From: Diatrype stigma
Lineage: Eukaryota; Ascomycota; Sordariomycetes; Xylariales; Diatrypaceae
Direction of reading: 5' to 3'
NCBI GenBank assembly: GCA_022225965.2
Contig: JAKJXP020000003.1
Coordinates: 248,001 to 312,000 of the forward strand
Length of the DNA stretch: 64,000 nucleotides
Under the pieces are notes generated by a model. It had not been told where the DNA came from and ran no database searches. It saw only the letters and a program-made list of their open reading frames with translations. The position numbers and the translations under genes are program-made. Of the stretch, positions 1 to 10,094 are shown one piece after another (the first letter of the stretch is position 1; every line of letters starts with the position of its first letter).

Positions 1-750
1 ATTCCAACTCCCTGGATAAGCGGGCGAGTAAGCATTTCTCTACGTGGCACAAAAAGCCGTACTTGTAGGCTTGTCATCCTGAATGGATTAGTAATTAACG
101 TACATGAAAATTGATCAGGGGCCTTTCATGCCGCTATTGACAAGAGGGAACCAGATCTACCACCACACCAAAGTATCGAGATTCGCTTTGCTGCTTTCTA
201 CTGATGGCAAAGACAAATGGAATTAGCCTCGAATAGTGGGTTCATGAAATCTAGTCTGTCCTTAGTGCTGTATTCGAAGGTTGAAGGACGGGAGAAGAAA
301 GGAAAAGAGGGCGATGAAAGCTGTCTGTTATTATGATGTTACGACCGTTTCACGAACATCTAAAAAGGAGGTTTACCTTGGTTCATATTCTCTCATGCAT
401 TTCCATCCCCTCTGTCTTTTCCGCCTTCTCTTATATCACCGGATCGTTGGGCGTTTTTCAATCCAAAACGACCGACTGTGACCATTCAAAGATAGTAAGG
501 AACAGTAAAGATAACTGTGAAGTTGAAATATATTTCATTTGTTGAAACCTGCTCGTTTCATAGCATATAAGCAGATTGCCATTGATACCAGTGACCACAC
601 GGTAATCAGAAAGAACGGGTCTTCCTGGAGATCGCTTGAGGCGAGAGATGACAGGATATCCTCTGTAGGGTTAGAAGGATAGTGATTATGCAAGGCGGTT
701 TCCGTTTGCGCGTCGGTGTTCGCGGTAATGGGTAGGTTGTATAGTACCAC
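1..750. other. Intergenic, no gene seen
   Basis: No frame shows codon bias, introns or a recognisable protein. The reading frames present are short and overlap on both strands. Confidence 0.5.
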
Positions 751-1326
751 CAGGGTATCACGCAACGCAACCCGTGCAACGCGATCGCCACCAATTGGTT
801 GCCACCAGCTTCTGCAACCCATCCACTCGGGATTTTTCTGAATTGCGCAACCTGCAGCGCAACCCACGATGCCTTTCCCTAATTGCGCAACTGGTTATAC
901 GTTGCAGTGGCTAGTGATTTGTGGCTAGTATATATCGTTACATCAATAATTATAGGGACTAATAGGGGTCAAAGTGAAGGCTTTAAAGGGGTGGTTGTTT
1001 GGAGGGGGGATCGCCAGAGGGGGGGTACCGAAGGGGTGCCAGGTATAGGTCGGATAGTCGGTAATAAGAAAGATAATAGGAACCTTTTATTCGGCAAGGC
1101 TGTAATATACTTCGCATACGCCAAATAAACGCCAAAAATCCGTTTTACGACCTTTGTATATGCCCTCACTTTAACCCGATTTGGGTACTGCAACCAATGC
1201 AACGCCACTGCAATTTGGTTGCAGTTGCGCAACTTCAATCCACCAAATCCAGGGTGCCGGTTGCAGTTACTGCAATCCATCCGCTAGAGGGCTTGGTTGC
1301 AGTGGATTGCGTTGCTTCACACCCTG
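751..1326. mobile_element. hAT-like non-autonomous element (MITE candidate)
   Basis: The ends are imperfect terminal inverted repeats that start CAGGGT. The left end (751 on) and the reverse complement of the right end (1326 back) agree at 18 of the first 22 bases. Just inside both ends lie many GCAAC/GTTGC motifs, a subterminal repeat style seen in hAT DNA transposons, whose termini often begin CAGGG. The 576-bp interior has no transposase frame, so it would be non-autonomous. The flanking 8-mers (agtaccac, ctgagaga) do not match, so no target duplication is visible and the insertion may be old. Confidence 0.5.
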
Positions 1327-4300
1327 CTGAGAGACGACCTGGTATGCCACTGAGCCGGCTGCCGTTGTTGACTGAGGAGTGATTCTCTGTCTTGAGTTGC
1401 AGAAGTGTGAGAGCCCTCGCTTGTGATTTAACCCGTACATTCAGCAAGAGAAAGCCGGAGGGTTCCTAACAAGGCCAATGACACAAATAGGAACGCAACA
1501 CCGAAAAAAATGGGGTTGCCACGGAGGTTTTTGACGTCTTCGATGCTAACAGGGGTCCCGATAGTTCTGCTGAGACGAAGACACCATACAAGTTCCTAGT
1601 TCTGATCATATTTTTATGCTTAGCCTTCATCGATGTGCGTATGAAGCCGCCCGCTAGCTGCTTGGTTTCCTTACCGCAGAGCATTGGGGGAGTTCTGGGC
1701 AACGAGGAAGTTGAGGTGCATGTCAGCGACGAGTTTGCCAAAAAGAAGTTTGGTCAATAGGACCACTGTACGTTCTGGTAATGGTTCTATTAAACCCTTT
1801 GATGACTTTATAAGTAGATTATAAGCAAATATGATGAAGTTTCATTGAGAAAATATAAATTGGTGATTACGCATCCCGTTGGTCACGGCTGTATCGGTCG
1901 AACTATCAGCCACATGGCTTGGATCCTATACCGGCCGGGCCGCGAGCGGGATGGAATAGGCTGAACACGTGGCCCGGCCCATGTTGTAGCTAACCTGTGC
2001 ATTAGTCGGGGACTAGTCTTGGGGAGACCTCACGGAACTTGTCCTCTGTGACAGCCCCTTGGGAATGGAGGCAGATATCCCCTTTGCTTTATAACTGACT
2101 AGCAAGCTAGACGGTCCGGCGCTTGTTGACTGGCATTGGCACTGACATTCGCTCGACGACTCCGAGTCAGTTCGGACCCGGGGTAAGGGCTATGGTACTA
2201 ACGGGTTCATGGACAGGGCTGACATGACAGGACCGACTAGTTGCGATGTAGTTCGTGATTGATATCCTCTCGAAAAGATAGCGGTATGAACCACGATCGG
2301 GAGCGCCGTGGCGCGGGTACCTTGATAAGGACGAGGGGATGTAAGGAAGCCCCCTTGGTTGTCTGAGCAGAGTGTCGGTACACATAGTATCTGGTACTGC
2401 AGCAGAGCGGTAACATTTGAAGTCATTGACCGAGACTTCTATTAGGTATACCCGGGCAGCTGGTATACCTACTCCAGTTGAGTGGGTCTTTGAGAGGAGG
2501 GCCTTACTTATACTGGAGTCACGAACTAGGCGGTAAGGCAGCTAGAATGTATTGCCATTGATAGCCAAACTTCTTTATTTGTGTTGTTGAGAAGCGACAG
2601 TTCTATGTAAGCAGATGGTTAGTTATTGCATGCCAGAATGCTTAAGCTGAGCAGCAGGGCGTTAAAAAAGGGCGCCAAGCAGCGGACCGGGAGACGAAGT
2701 TCTGCGGCTGATATATCCTATGATATATTATATGGATTATGGATATTTACGGGCATACTGAAGCCGGAGGGGTTTACGTCATTCGGCAGAAGCGGATTTT
2801 TCGATGCCCGCTTTGCTAACATCCATGGATGCATGCATATATAGGCACTTGTCGATGTAGGTAGTTTCGTACATGGCTACTTCAGAGGTACGGTCTCGCT
2901 TCAATGTTGTTAGGCATTTGACTCCCTAAAGCAGCAGTTATAGTTGCTAGATCATCCTTTTAGTCGTTATGTAGGTATTGATTGTTCAGTGTCTGTAACG
3001 GCTTTGGTGCCAACGTATGTTGAAACTTGAAACTTGAAACGTGGGAATCGTTCCAGTTAGAGTTCCGATCCCTCGGTGGCGGATGATTTCTTTAACTGAC
3101 GCTGAAGCTGAAGCCTAAGCCGAGCCGAACCAATGGGATGGGATCACGCTTCTTCTTATAGAACCCCTTTCGGGCTGGGGTGGATCCGACGCGGACTCGG
3201 TCATACTGCACCTACAAGTGCTCGACGTACGTGTAAAGCGGCAAGCCACAGCGGACCGGCCGGAGTGATGATGGATGTCACTTTATCAACGTCAGAACTG
3301 CGCACCTCGTGACCTCCACGCACGAATAGATTGCCTCTCCTGCATTCTTATACTACCTAGGTATGTAAGCACTCGCGATCGGGACGGGTAAACCGGCAAC
3401 CCTGGCGGCATGAGACTGGGACTTGGCGGATGGGCGGATGGGCGGAGAGCCTCTAACGTTTTGGGTTTGATTGGGATATATCCCTTAGCGAGCTGCTGGT
3501 TCTGCTCCGGTGCATACAACAGCAACAACATGCCTCGTGAGCGACAGGATGGTCTGCAATGTGTGGTATATATGAACTACGTAAGTGATGGGATTGAGCA
3601 TGGTTATATAATACCTAGTTGGTCACATAGCGACAATCAGCGGTGGCAAATGCTCGACCACATGGCGTGACGGTGTGGACGGTCGTGAATGCCACTCCTG
3701 TGTAGGTACGAAGTATGTAACTACAGTAGCATGGGTTACGAAGTACTTGCTGCAGGCTTGATGGGCTGATGGGGGATGGCCTGTTGCATTGTGGAGAGAG
3801 GCCTTGGTGGCGTTCGGATTGCGGATCCTCAGGGTCCCCAAGCCTCGGAATGAGGGGCTGAGAACAGCAAGAAGTAAAAGTAGGATCAACTGGTCCGTCC
3901 CCTCTGATAAGATTGGACAGACCGGCTACAGATGATCCTGTTATGCAGCTGTTACACTCCGCCATCAGCTCCTATCAGCTTATGGCATTTGCACTGGAGA
4001 CGGGACTGGGTGTCTCAGTGATAGGGACTCCCTATGAAGGATACATTGTCGATTGTACGTATATATATATATATATATATGTGCGTACACACTGACGGAT
4101 TGATGAAGACATACATACTAAGTAGGTAGAGAGGGATGCATGTGAAGGGATAAGAATGGGTAGTATTTATAGCATCATAGCGTTATATATTTCGTACGGA
4201 CGGTTCCCGGGCCATGGCAATCTGGGCAATCTGGAGCATCTGGAATATAAAGCAGGGGGTTGCATACTTGCGTATACTACGTAACCAAGCAGGCAAGGTG

Positions 4301-4914
4301 ACGACGATATACATACCGAGATACCTAGATAGACATGCACGATCTGAGGAATCTAATGGCACCTTAGATATGAAACATATCGCGTGCCTCGGCGGGGTCA
4401 ACACCCCCTATAGTCCATGTACAGAGTAGGGAATTTCGGGAAACTGCACGAGGAATCGAGGGATAGGCTTGGATAGTTACTCGGCTGGACACTCGTAATG
4501 GGCGAAATGCGCTCAAAACGGAGTTCCTGTGCCCCGCTCTGCTCGCTAGAGAAGGTCTTTGAGCACTAAAAACGGTGCCTAATCTGGCAAGGTCCCGCAG
4601 TACCTACATGCCCTGGCATCCTGATGGTGAGGGTTGGATGATGTATGTAGTATCTGGTAAGTTAGCGTGTTTTCTAAACATTTTCGACGAATCCAAACTC
4701 GCCAATCTGCCATAGCGTGGTTTCCACCCCTGTGCCCCTCCTTGCCCTCCCTGTCCTCCCTGTCCCCCAAGTCGCCCAAGCCTCTGTCAAGGGCCATGCC
4801 AAGCGTGCCATGCCCAAGAGGGATAGGACAGGGAGGAGACATGGCAGCATGGGGGACAGCCTCGACAGGGGTCATGCATACAGGCATAGGCGTATTGGTC
4901 CGGCCTTTCAATTG
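1327..4914. other. Long gene-free stretch
   Basis: About 3.6 kb with no supportable gene on either strand. It holds one CCTAGGTA motif near 3357 and an (AT)n microsatellite at 4060-4081. Confidence 0.5.
4060..4081. repeat. (AT)n microsatellite
   Basis: Uninterrupted alternating A/T run of about 22 bases in non-coding sequence. Confidence 0.9.
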
Positions 4915-5965
4915 AGTTCCATTGCGTTGCCTTGCCTTGCATTGCGTTGCGTTCCTCTGCATCCTTTGCGTCCGTCCAGCTGCGTCGAGTTGCCTTGCCA
5001 CCACCATCACTACAACCTCTCATTCCCAAACCTTGAGACTATTCCCATCCCAAGGTACCCTCTCTGCCTCTGCTGCTGCTCGGGTGGCCAACGTTGAATA
5101 TTCTCTTTTGTCTCTGAACTAACGTCTCACGTTCGTGAGCTTTAACTTACCTTCATTTAATCTAGTTACCAACTTACTTAGGTTTCTTCACAGTAAACGT
5201 TATCATCATTTCCGAACTTTCTTTTCTGCCTTTCTCCGATCCCCCTTTCTCCCACTGCTAGATTTCTCACTTATCTCTTCCCTTCCTTTCATGACCAACC
5301 ACGTTCCCACCACCCGGAAAACAACTACACGAATCCAGAGATTCAGAGATCACAACGTTCCAAATCAAGCATCCAGCATTGTAATATTCACGCTTTACGA
5401 TCAATTGTACAACACTGCCACATCCAGACTGCAGAGACACATCCAATCATCCATCTGGGAATTGAGCTGCCTTACATACACCCCACACGCCGCGTCATTC
5501 CAGTACAATTCACGCATTCTGAGGACCAACAGCCATTCAGACATTCAACGGTCGCATGCTGGTACTCTCCACATCACCGCCGTCATCGTTGTCATCAGAT
5601 TGTACTGGCTTGCCTCTTGGATAGGCCGCAGTCAGCTTACTCACCTTCACCACCTGTTGGTGACATAGAATTGAGAACAGCTTCCACATACAAACCACGA
5701 AGTTCCAACCGCGTCTTGTATTGAATGTGAACCGTTGCGTGTCGCTCATCCATGCATTCCCGAGTGATAGCTTCTGTCGTCTGTTGAAGTTCACCTCACT
5801 TCATCTGTGAGCTGGCCTCAATCACTTCATACAAGTGCAATACCCATTACACCAGCCACACCAACCACATCAACCACATCAACTGCAACCGCAACCGTAA
5901 CACCGATCCGCCAGCCTGAGGAATCCCAAAGACTCAGCTCTCCCGGCAAGGGAGTCTTATTAACC
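4915..5965 (+). promoter_or_regulatory. Probable promoter and 5' leader of the 5966 gene
   Basis: C+T-rich sequence, including cttgcc/cattgcgttg runs near 4915-4970 and long pyrimidine tracts near 5210-5290, leads into the gene. Such tracts are common in fungal core promoters and leaders. Several ATGs lie inside it, so the leader may be spliced or carry upstream ORFs. Boundaries are inferred only. Confidence 0.35.
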
Positions 5966-7357
5966 ATGTCGTTCTGTGTTGCCTTGCAGTCGGCACTGTT
6001 CTATCTAGCTTCATGTACACCATGTCGACAAGCCAGACACCACAAGCGTTCCATTGCTACTGCCAAAGAAGCGCGAGCAGAAAAGGATCGACTTAAGAAG
6101 GAGTTTCCCGATGCCTACCGACAACCCGACCCTTTCAACACAAACCCCTATTGGTCCGAAGAGATTATGATGGGCCCTCACTGGACATCAAAGAAGAAGG
6201 AGAAGGAGAAGATGTCGAACAAGAGCAAAACCAGTGAGCGAGGGTTGCATAGTGCCGGGAACGACAAAGCAAGCATGACTGCGGGGAGCACTGCAGCCCC
6301 CGGAACTCCGAACCCAGCAAGCGCTACTGTTGTCGCGGAGGATGGCACACTGAGCCAAACAACATCGATATCAGAAGATTGGAACAAGAAGCGGTATCAA
6401 CGAGAAGACGAGGAGCTATGGGGTCACGAGTTTTCACGAGCAGGCCATAGGATGATGGCCGCCATTAAGCAAGCCGGTTCTTCAGCCCATCGCCGTATTG
6501 AGGCTACCTTGGGCATGGAGCCCAAACCTATCACTGACCAAGATCGAGCACAATTCTATGCTGCTCCCAAAACCACATACTTTGCGCCCAAAAACCCGCC
6601 CGTGAACGATTACCATCCCCCGATAGTAAGACAGCGACCGGCTCACAAAGATGCCCACAAGTGGATGCTACAACCTCCCCCGGCCGCCAAGGTCATGGAG
6701 GGCAAAGTACCAGTCAGCCGCACCGGCTCCATGGCTAGCCACCTGAGCCGCAAGACGACTACGAGTGACAGTCCAGCGCTGGGTCGCAAGATGCACGAGA
6801 AGGCCATGGAAGCTAAGCTTCGCAATGGCGAATCGCCCAGCGAACTGCAACTTACTCCTAGCAGGAGTAGGCCAGACTCCAGAAAGAACGCAGACTCACC
6901 CTATAGGCAAAGCTGGCAGAGTGCTAGAAGCAACAGCGTGTCGATGAGTTCGGGAAGCGCCTCGGAGGGACGCAAGAAGCGCAAGACCAAGAGGAAGTCA
7001 AGACCAGTCATCACACTGGATAGTGAGGCTTCTGAGGACGATGAAATGTTCTACAAACTGAAGAGCACCGAATCCAACTCCAAGTCAACGAAAGTTGCGC
7101 GGAGGCCCAATCTGAAAACCATCGCCAGCTCTCAAGGAAGCGAGGATTCCACCGGCACGACGATAATGACCACACCAGGCCAATCGTCCAACTCTAAAAC
7201 ACCTCGGTCAACCGCTGCCCCGTTCGACAACGTCATTGACGGGCTTCCGGCATCTCCCCCATCCGCAGCATTGTCAGACAAGCAAAGTGCAATCGGCAAG
7301 GAGGATGAGCCGAGATGGCACACAACCCCGCCGTTCAAACCAGGAATGCCGTTATAG
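5966..7357 (+). CDS. Conserved fungal hypothetical protein, N-terminal membrane anchor
   Basis: Single-exon protein of 463 aa if translation starts at 5966, whose ATG follows TTAACC. An in-frame ATG at 5807 would add 53 low-complexity Thr/Pro residues and is less likely. The N-terminus is a short hydrophobic segment (FCVALQSALFYLASC) followed by a basic region and a motif around NTNPYWSEEIMMGP. I recall this layout from uncharacterised ascomycete proteins. A Lys/Glu-rich stretch follows. The C-terminal half is Ser-, Pro- and Lys-rich and probably disordered, with a basic KKRKTKRKSR patch that could be a nuclear or membrane-binding signal and an acidic SEASEDDE patch. No enzymatic domain is visible. 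It may be a membrane-tethered scaffold, but the function is unknown. The coding frame is well supported; the start is less so. Confidence 0.75.
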   Translation: MSFCVALQSALFYLASCTPCRQARHHKRSIATAKEARAEKDRLKKEFPDAYRQPDPFNTNPYWSEEIMMGPHWTSKKKEKEKMSNKSKTSERGLHSAGNDKASMTAGSTAAPGTPNPASATVVAEDGTLSQTTSISEDWNKKRYQREDEELWGHEFSRAGHRMMAAIKQAGSSAHRRIEATLGMEPKPITDQDRAQFYAAPKTTYFAPKNPPVNDYHPPIVRQRPAHKDAHKWMLQPPPAAKVMEGKVPVSRTGSMASHLSRKTTTSDSPALGRKMHEKAMEAKLRNGESPSELQLTPSRSRPDSRKNADSPYRQSWQSARSNSVSMSSGSASEGRKKRKTKRKSRPVITLDSEASEDDEMFYKLKSTESNSKSTKVARRPNLKTIASSQGSEDSTGTTIMTTPGQSSNSKTPRSTAAPFDNVIDGLPASPPSAALSDKQSAIGKEDEPRWHTTPPFKPGMPL

Positions 7358-7908
7358 AAGATCCGCCAACTGGTTTTGTCTGACAGCGCACTCGAGATCA
7401 TCCCATCCATTCGGGATCAGCCTTGGTACATAGACGACGAGGCCACAGGCCCAAATAAACTGGTCCGACCCCAACAATTCGAACGGCTGTGCCCATACTG
7501 AGCGAAGCAAAGGCTACACTACTGCGCCTGTGTCTCTGGTTCCTTCTCATTTTGTTCTTCTTTTCATGTCATGGCTTTGGTGTCGAGAGGATGCATCGCG
7601 ACCCTTTTTTGGACTTTTGGGTTTTTTATTTTTGGTTTCTTGGTTTCTTGGCTTAAAGTTTAGCGTCTGGTGTTTCAGGAGTATTCGAAAAAAGAGGGAA
7701 TTCATCATCATTTGCTGGGCCCACAGCATAGCGACATTGCATTATTATCATTTGCGTCTTGTGCTTGAACTGTTCGAACGGGGGAGGGATGACAAGGGGT
7801 CAAGGAAGGAAGGGAGGGAGTCGGAAGGGAGGACCACCGGATAGGGATTGAAGGGAGCTAGAGGCAGATGAAGCAGGAAAGCAGGAATGCTGGAAGGCAG
7901 GGGAGCTA

Positions 7909-7940
7909 GCAAGAAAGCAAGCAAGAAAGCAAGCAAGAAG
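7909..7940. repeat. 12-bp tandem repeat gcaagaaagcaa
   Basis: Two perfect copies and a partial third in a purine-rich tract. Confidence 0.8.
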
Positions 7941-8128
7941 GGCATCACCCACCCGCCTCTTGTTCTTGTACCATACTACTATACATCCATACTATACATA
8001 CACGTGCATACAAACAGAAATTAATCAGTTTTACCGCCCATCTTATCTGGTCTGGCCGGGCCAATTGCTTGTGACAATGTCTTGTTGTATTGTAACGTCA
8101 GAGTGACCTAGGTACTTAGGTAAGTCTA

Positions 8129-8192
8129 ACTCTGTCTACCAGAAACTCTGTCTACCAGAAACTCTGTCTACCAGAAACTCTGTCAACCAGAG
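8129..8192. repeat. 16-bp tandem repeat, 4 copies
   Basis: Unit actctgtctaccagaa occurs three times exactly, then once with two changes. Confidence 0.95.
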
Positions 8193-8292
8193 ACGGAAAG
8201 CGAAGGGTCGCTTCTGTCAGTGAACGATGTAGGTAGCTAGCGAGCGCACCGACGGGGGTCACATCAACTTCCCCGTCCTCTGGCTCCCGGGC

Positions 8293-8322
8293 CCGTCTCC
8301 GTCTCCGTCTCCGTCTCCGTCT
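8293..8322. repeat. (ccgtct)5 hexanucleotide repeat
   Basis: Five perfect tandem copies in non-coding DNA. Confidence 0.95.
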
Positions 8323-8687
8323 TTGGCCCCATACCCCCTTTCCCCATAGGTACCTAGGTAGCTAGTGATTAGCTACAGGCAATCAAGGAAGGGATTCACC
8401 GGGCATACTATGTAGACATCCACCCTAAATCACCAATCTATTTCATATATGTCCCATTACGCGGCGCCCCATTACATGTGGCTAACTATTACTTCGTACT
8501 TCGCTAACTATACTGTTACATAATAGCAGCAAATAGGCGTGATGGTAGTGATGGTGTCGGTATTGGTTGCATTGCACGTACAGCCTACTCACGCTACTCT
8601 TTGCTAACTCCCTGCTACCTACTGGTTAGTAGCATCTTAAGGCCAACGAAAATCATCAACAGCCAATGATAACAAACAAACTCCATC

Positions 8688-8784
8688 TCCGAATTGGTGT
8701 AGTGGCTAACATTATCCGCTCTCATTTCTCATTCATCTGAAGATGCGATCCGGGTAGCCCGGGGTTCGATTCCCCGATTCGGAG
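8688..8784 (+). tRNA. tRNA-Glu (anticodon CTC), with intron
   Basis: A full cloverleaf can be drawn. The acceptor stem TCCGAAT pairs with ATTCGGA, the D-arm contains TGGTGTAGTGG, the anticodon stem ATCCG pairs with CGGGT, and the T-arm is CGGGG-TTCGATT-CCCCG with discriminator G at 8784. The anticodon CTC (8721-8723) reads GAG codons. A 25-nt intron at 8725-8749 sits one base 3' of the anticodon, the canonical eukaryotic position. Removing it leaves 72 nt. The gene is followed by a T-run (TTTATTTTTT) typical of a Pol III terminator. A and B boxes are internal. Confidence 0.95.
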
Positions 8785-9247
8785 TTTATTTTTTGGTTTT
8801 TTGTACTATTCACGATACTAAGTAATAGATGGCTTTTAGCATCCATCCTGGGATTCTTCTTCCTTTTCGTATTCTCATCAGCAATGTTTTCCATCAACCA
8901 GGGAAACATATACGGATTATACCATATGATGGACTACCGGTATCATTACACGAGGCCCCTTCTTACACGCCCTGCACGCCTCGACCCCCCCTCTTGATCA
9001 AGATGGCATGCACAAGCAAGTTGGCCTCTTTGCATGTGTGCGAACCCTCGTCGTGCACGCCGAACCGACCCAGCTCCAGGTACCGTTTCCGGTCTTCGGG
9101 TCTCACGGCCGGGGGGGCCGGGGGGCCGGGGGCATGCTTTGATTTTCCGCGTCCCGTCTCTCTGCGCCCCACACCTCCTCTGGCAGAAGCTCGACCAAGG
9201 CGTAGGTACTTCGTGGCACTGCCACTGCCACTGCCAGACTGCATCGT

Positions 9248-9845
9248 CGTTGTTGCCGTCGTCTTCGTCGAGCCATCGCGCAGCCACGACGTCGAGCGCG
9301 ATCCTCACCGTGCCCTCGAAGTCGTCGACGGTGGTCACGCCCCAGGTGACGAATTTCCAGCCGCTCTTGTTCCACTGGGGCTTCGGGTGGACCGGCTGGA
9401 TGATGGGGCGACCGTGGTAGTTGTACGGCGATGATGATACGTTGCAAGGGAGTGCCAGGCCAGCCTTCCGCAGTAGCGGAAGTCGCTGGGGCTGCTAGCT
9501 AACAAGTCGCAGAACGGGTTTGACTTCTCGACGTCGTCGTCATCATCGGCGAAAGGACCCTTATTCTCATTACTTTTGGGTGATTTTGCCGCGGAAGTTA
9601 AGATCGACACGTCGTCCGACCGCTTCATGCTCTCGTCCTGGAAGCGGTAGAAGGCCTTTTCCCCCTTCGCCGTAGAGCAGCAGCATGTAGATGTCGAAGA
9701 TGCCGAAGAGAGAATAGGCCGCATTCTCTACCCGGGGCGTCTTCCTCCCGGCCGCGCACAACATCTTCCGCGCTACGGTGGTCTCCGGGACCGACCGCTC
9801 GTTGGCCGGGTAGCTATAACTATCAAAATAAGATACTCCTATCAC
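9248..9845 (-). pseudogene. HET-domain (heterokaryon incompatibility) gene remnant
   Basis: Read on the minus strand from 9845, the frame gives a segment with TPRVENAAYSLFGIFDI and LLYGEGGK, the conserved C-terminal block of fungal HET domains (typically ...RVED.AY.LLGIFD...LLYGEG.KAF). At about 9660, inside a run of five G, the frame shifts by one. The other frame then continues the motif as KAFYRFQDESMKRSDD and on to SSPSDFRYCG. A second shift lies between about 9460 and 9430. After it, a third frame is open to about 9250 with very strong GC3 bias (motif WGVTTVDDFEGTV). HET proteins trigger cell death when incompatible strains fuse. No N-terminal half or start codon was found upstream, so this is a truncated, at least twice frameshifted relic. 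Whether the third-frame segment belongs to the same gene is inference. Confidence 0.75.
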
Positions 9846-10094
9846 GACGATGGGGTGCTTGTCGGCTTGACTATGATAGAAGAATGTTTCCAGTGCGTAT
9901 ACCGAGTATTTTAATTTTGATTCTAACTAATTACATTGTTTTGTTCAGATTATCCCGCATTGTAAAAACAGAAACCATTAGGCCTACTATCCAATGAAAC
10001 CTGCAGTGCCTACCCATACGCTGTAGGTTTGCTCATTACTCATTACTCATGTTCACTTCGATTGTCAGTTAGAGTCTGCATTGCATGGATGACC

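Larger units (their letters stand above)
7358..8687. other. Intergenic with short tandem repeats
   Basis: T-rich sequence at 7540-7680 fits a 3' UTR of the upstream gene. A purine-rich stretch and several tandem repeats follow (separate entries), plus two CCTAGGTA motifs near 8107 and 8352. No gene is seen. Confidence 0.5.

Noticed and set aside
5135..5668. 177-residue open frame upstream of the 5966 gene
   Set aside because: Composition follows the pyrimidine-rich leader; no motif; better explained as promoter or 5' UTR.
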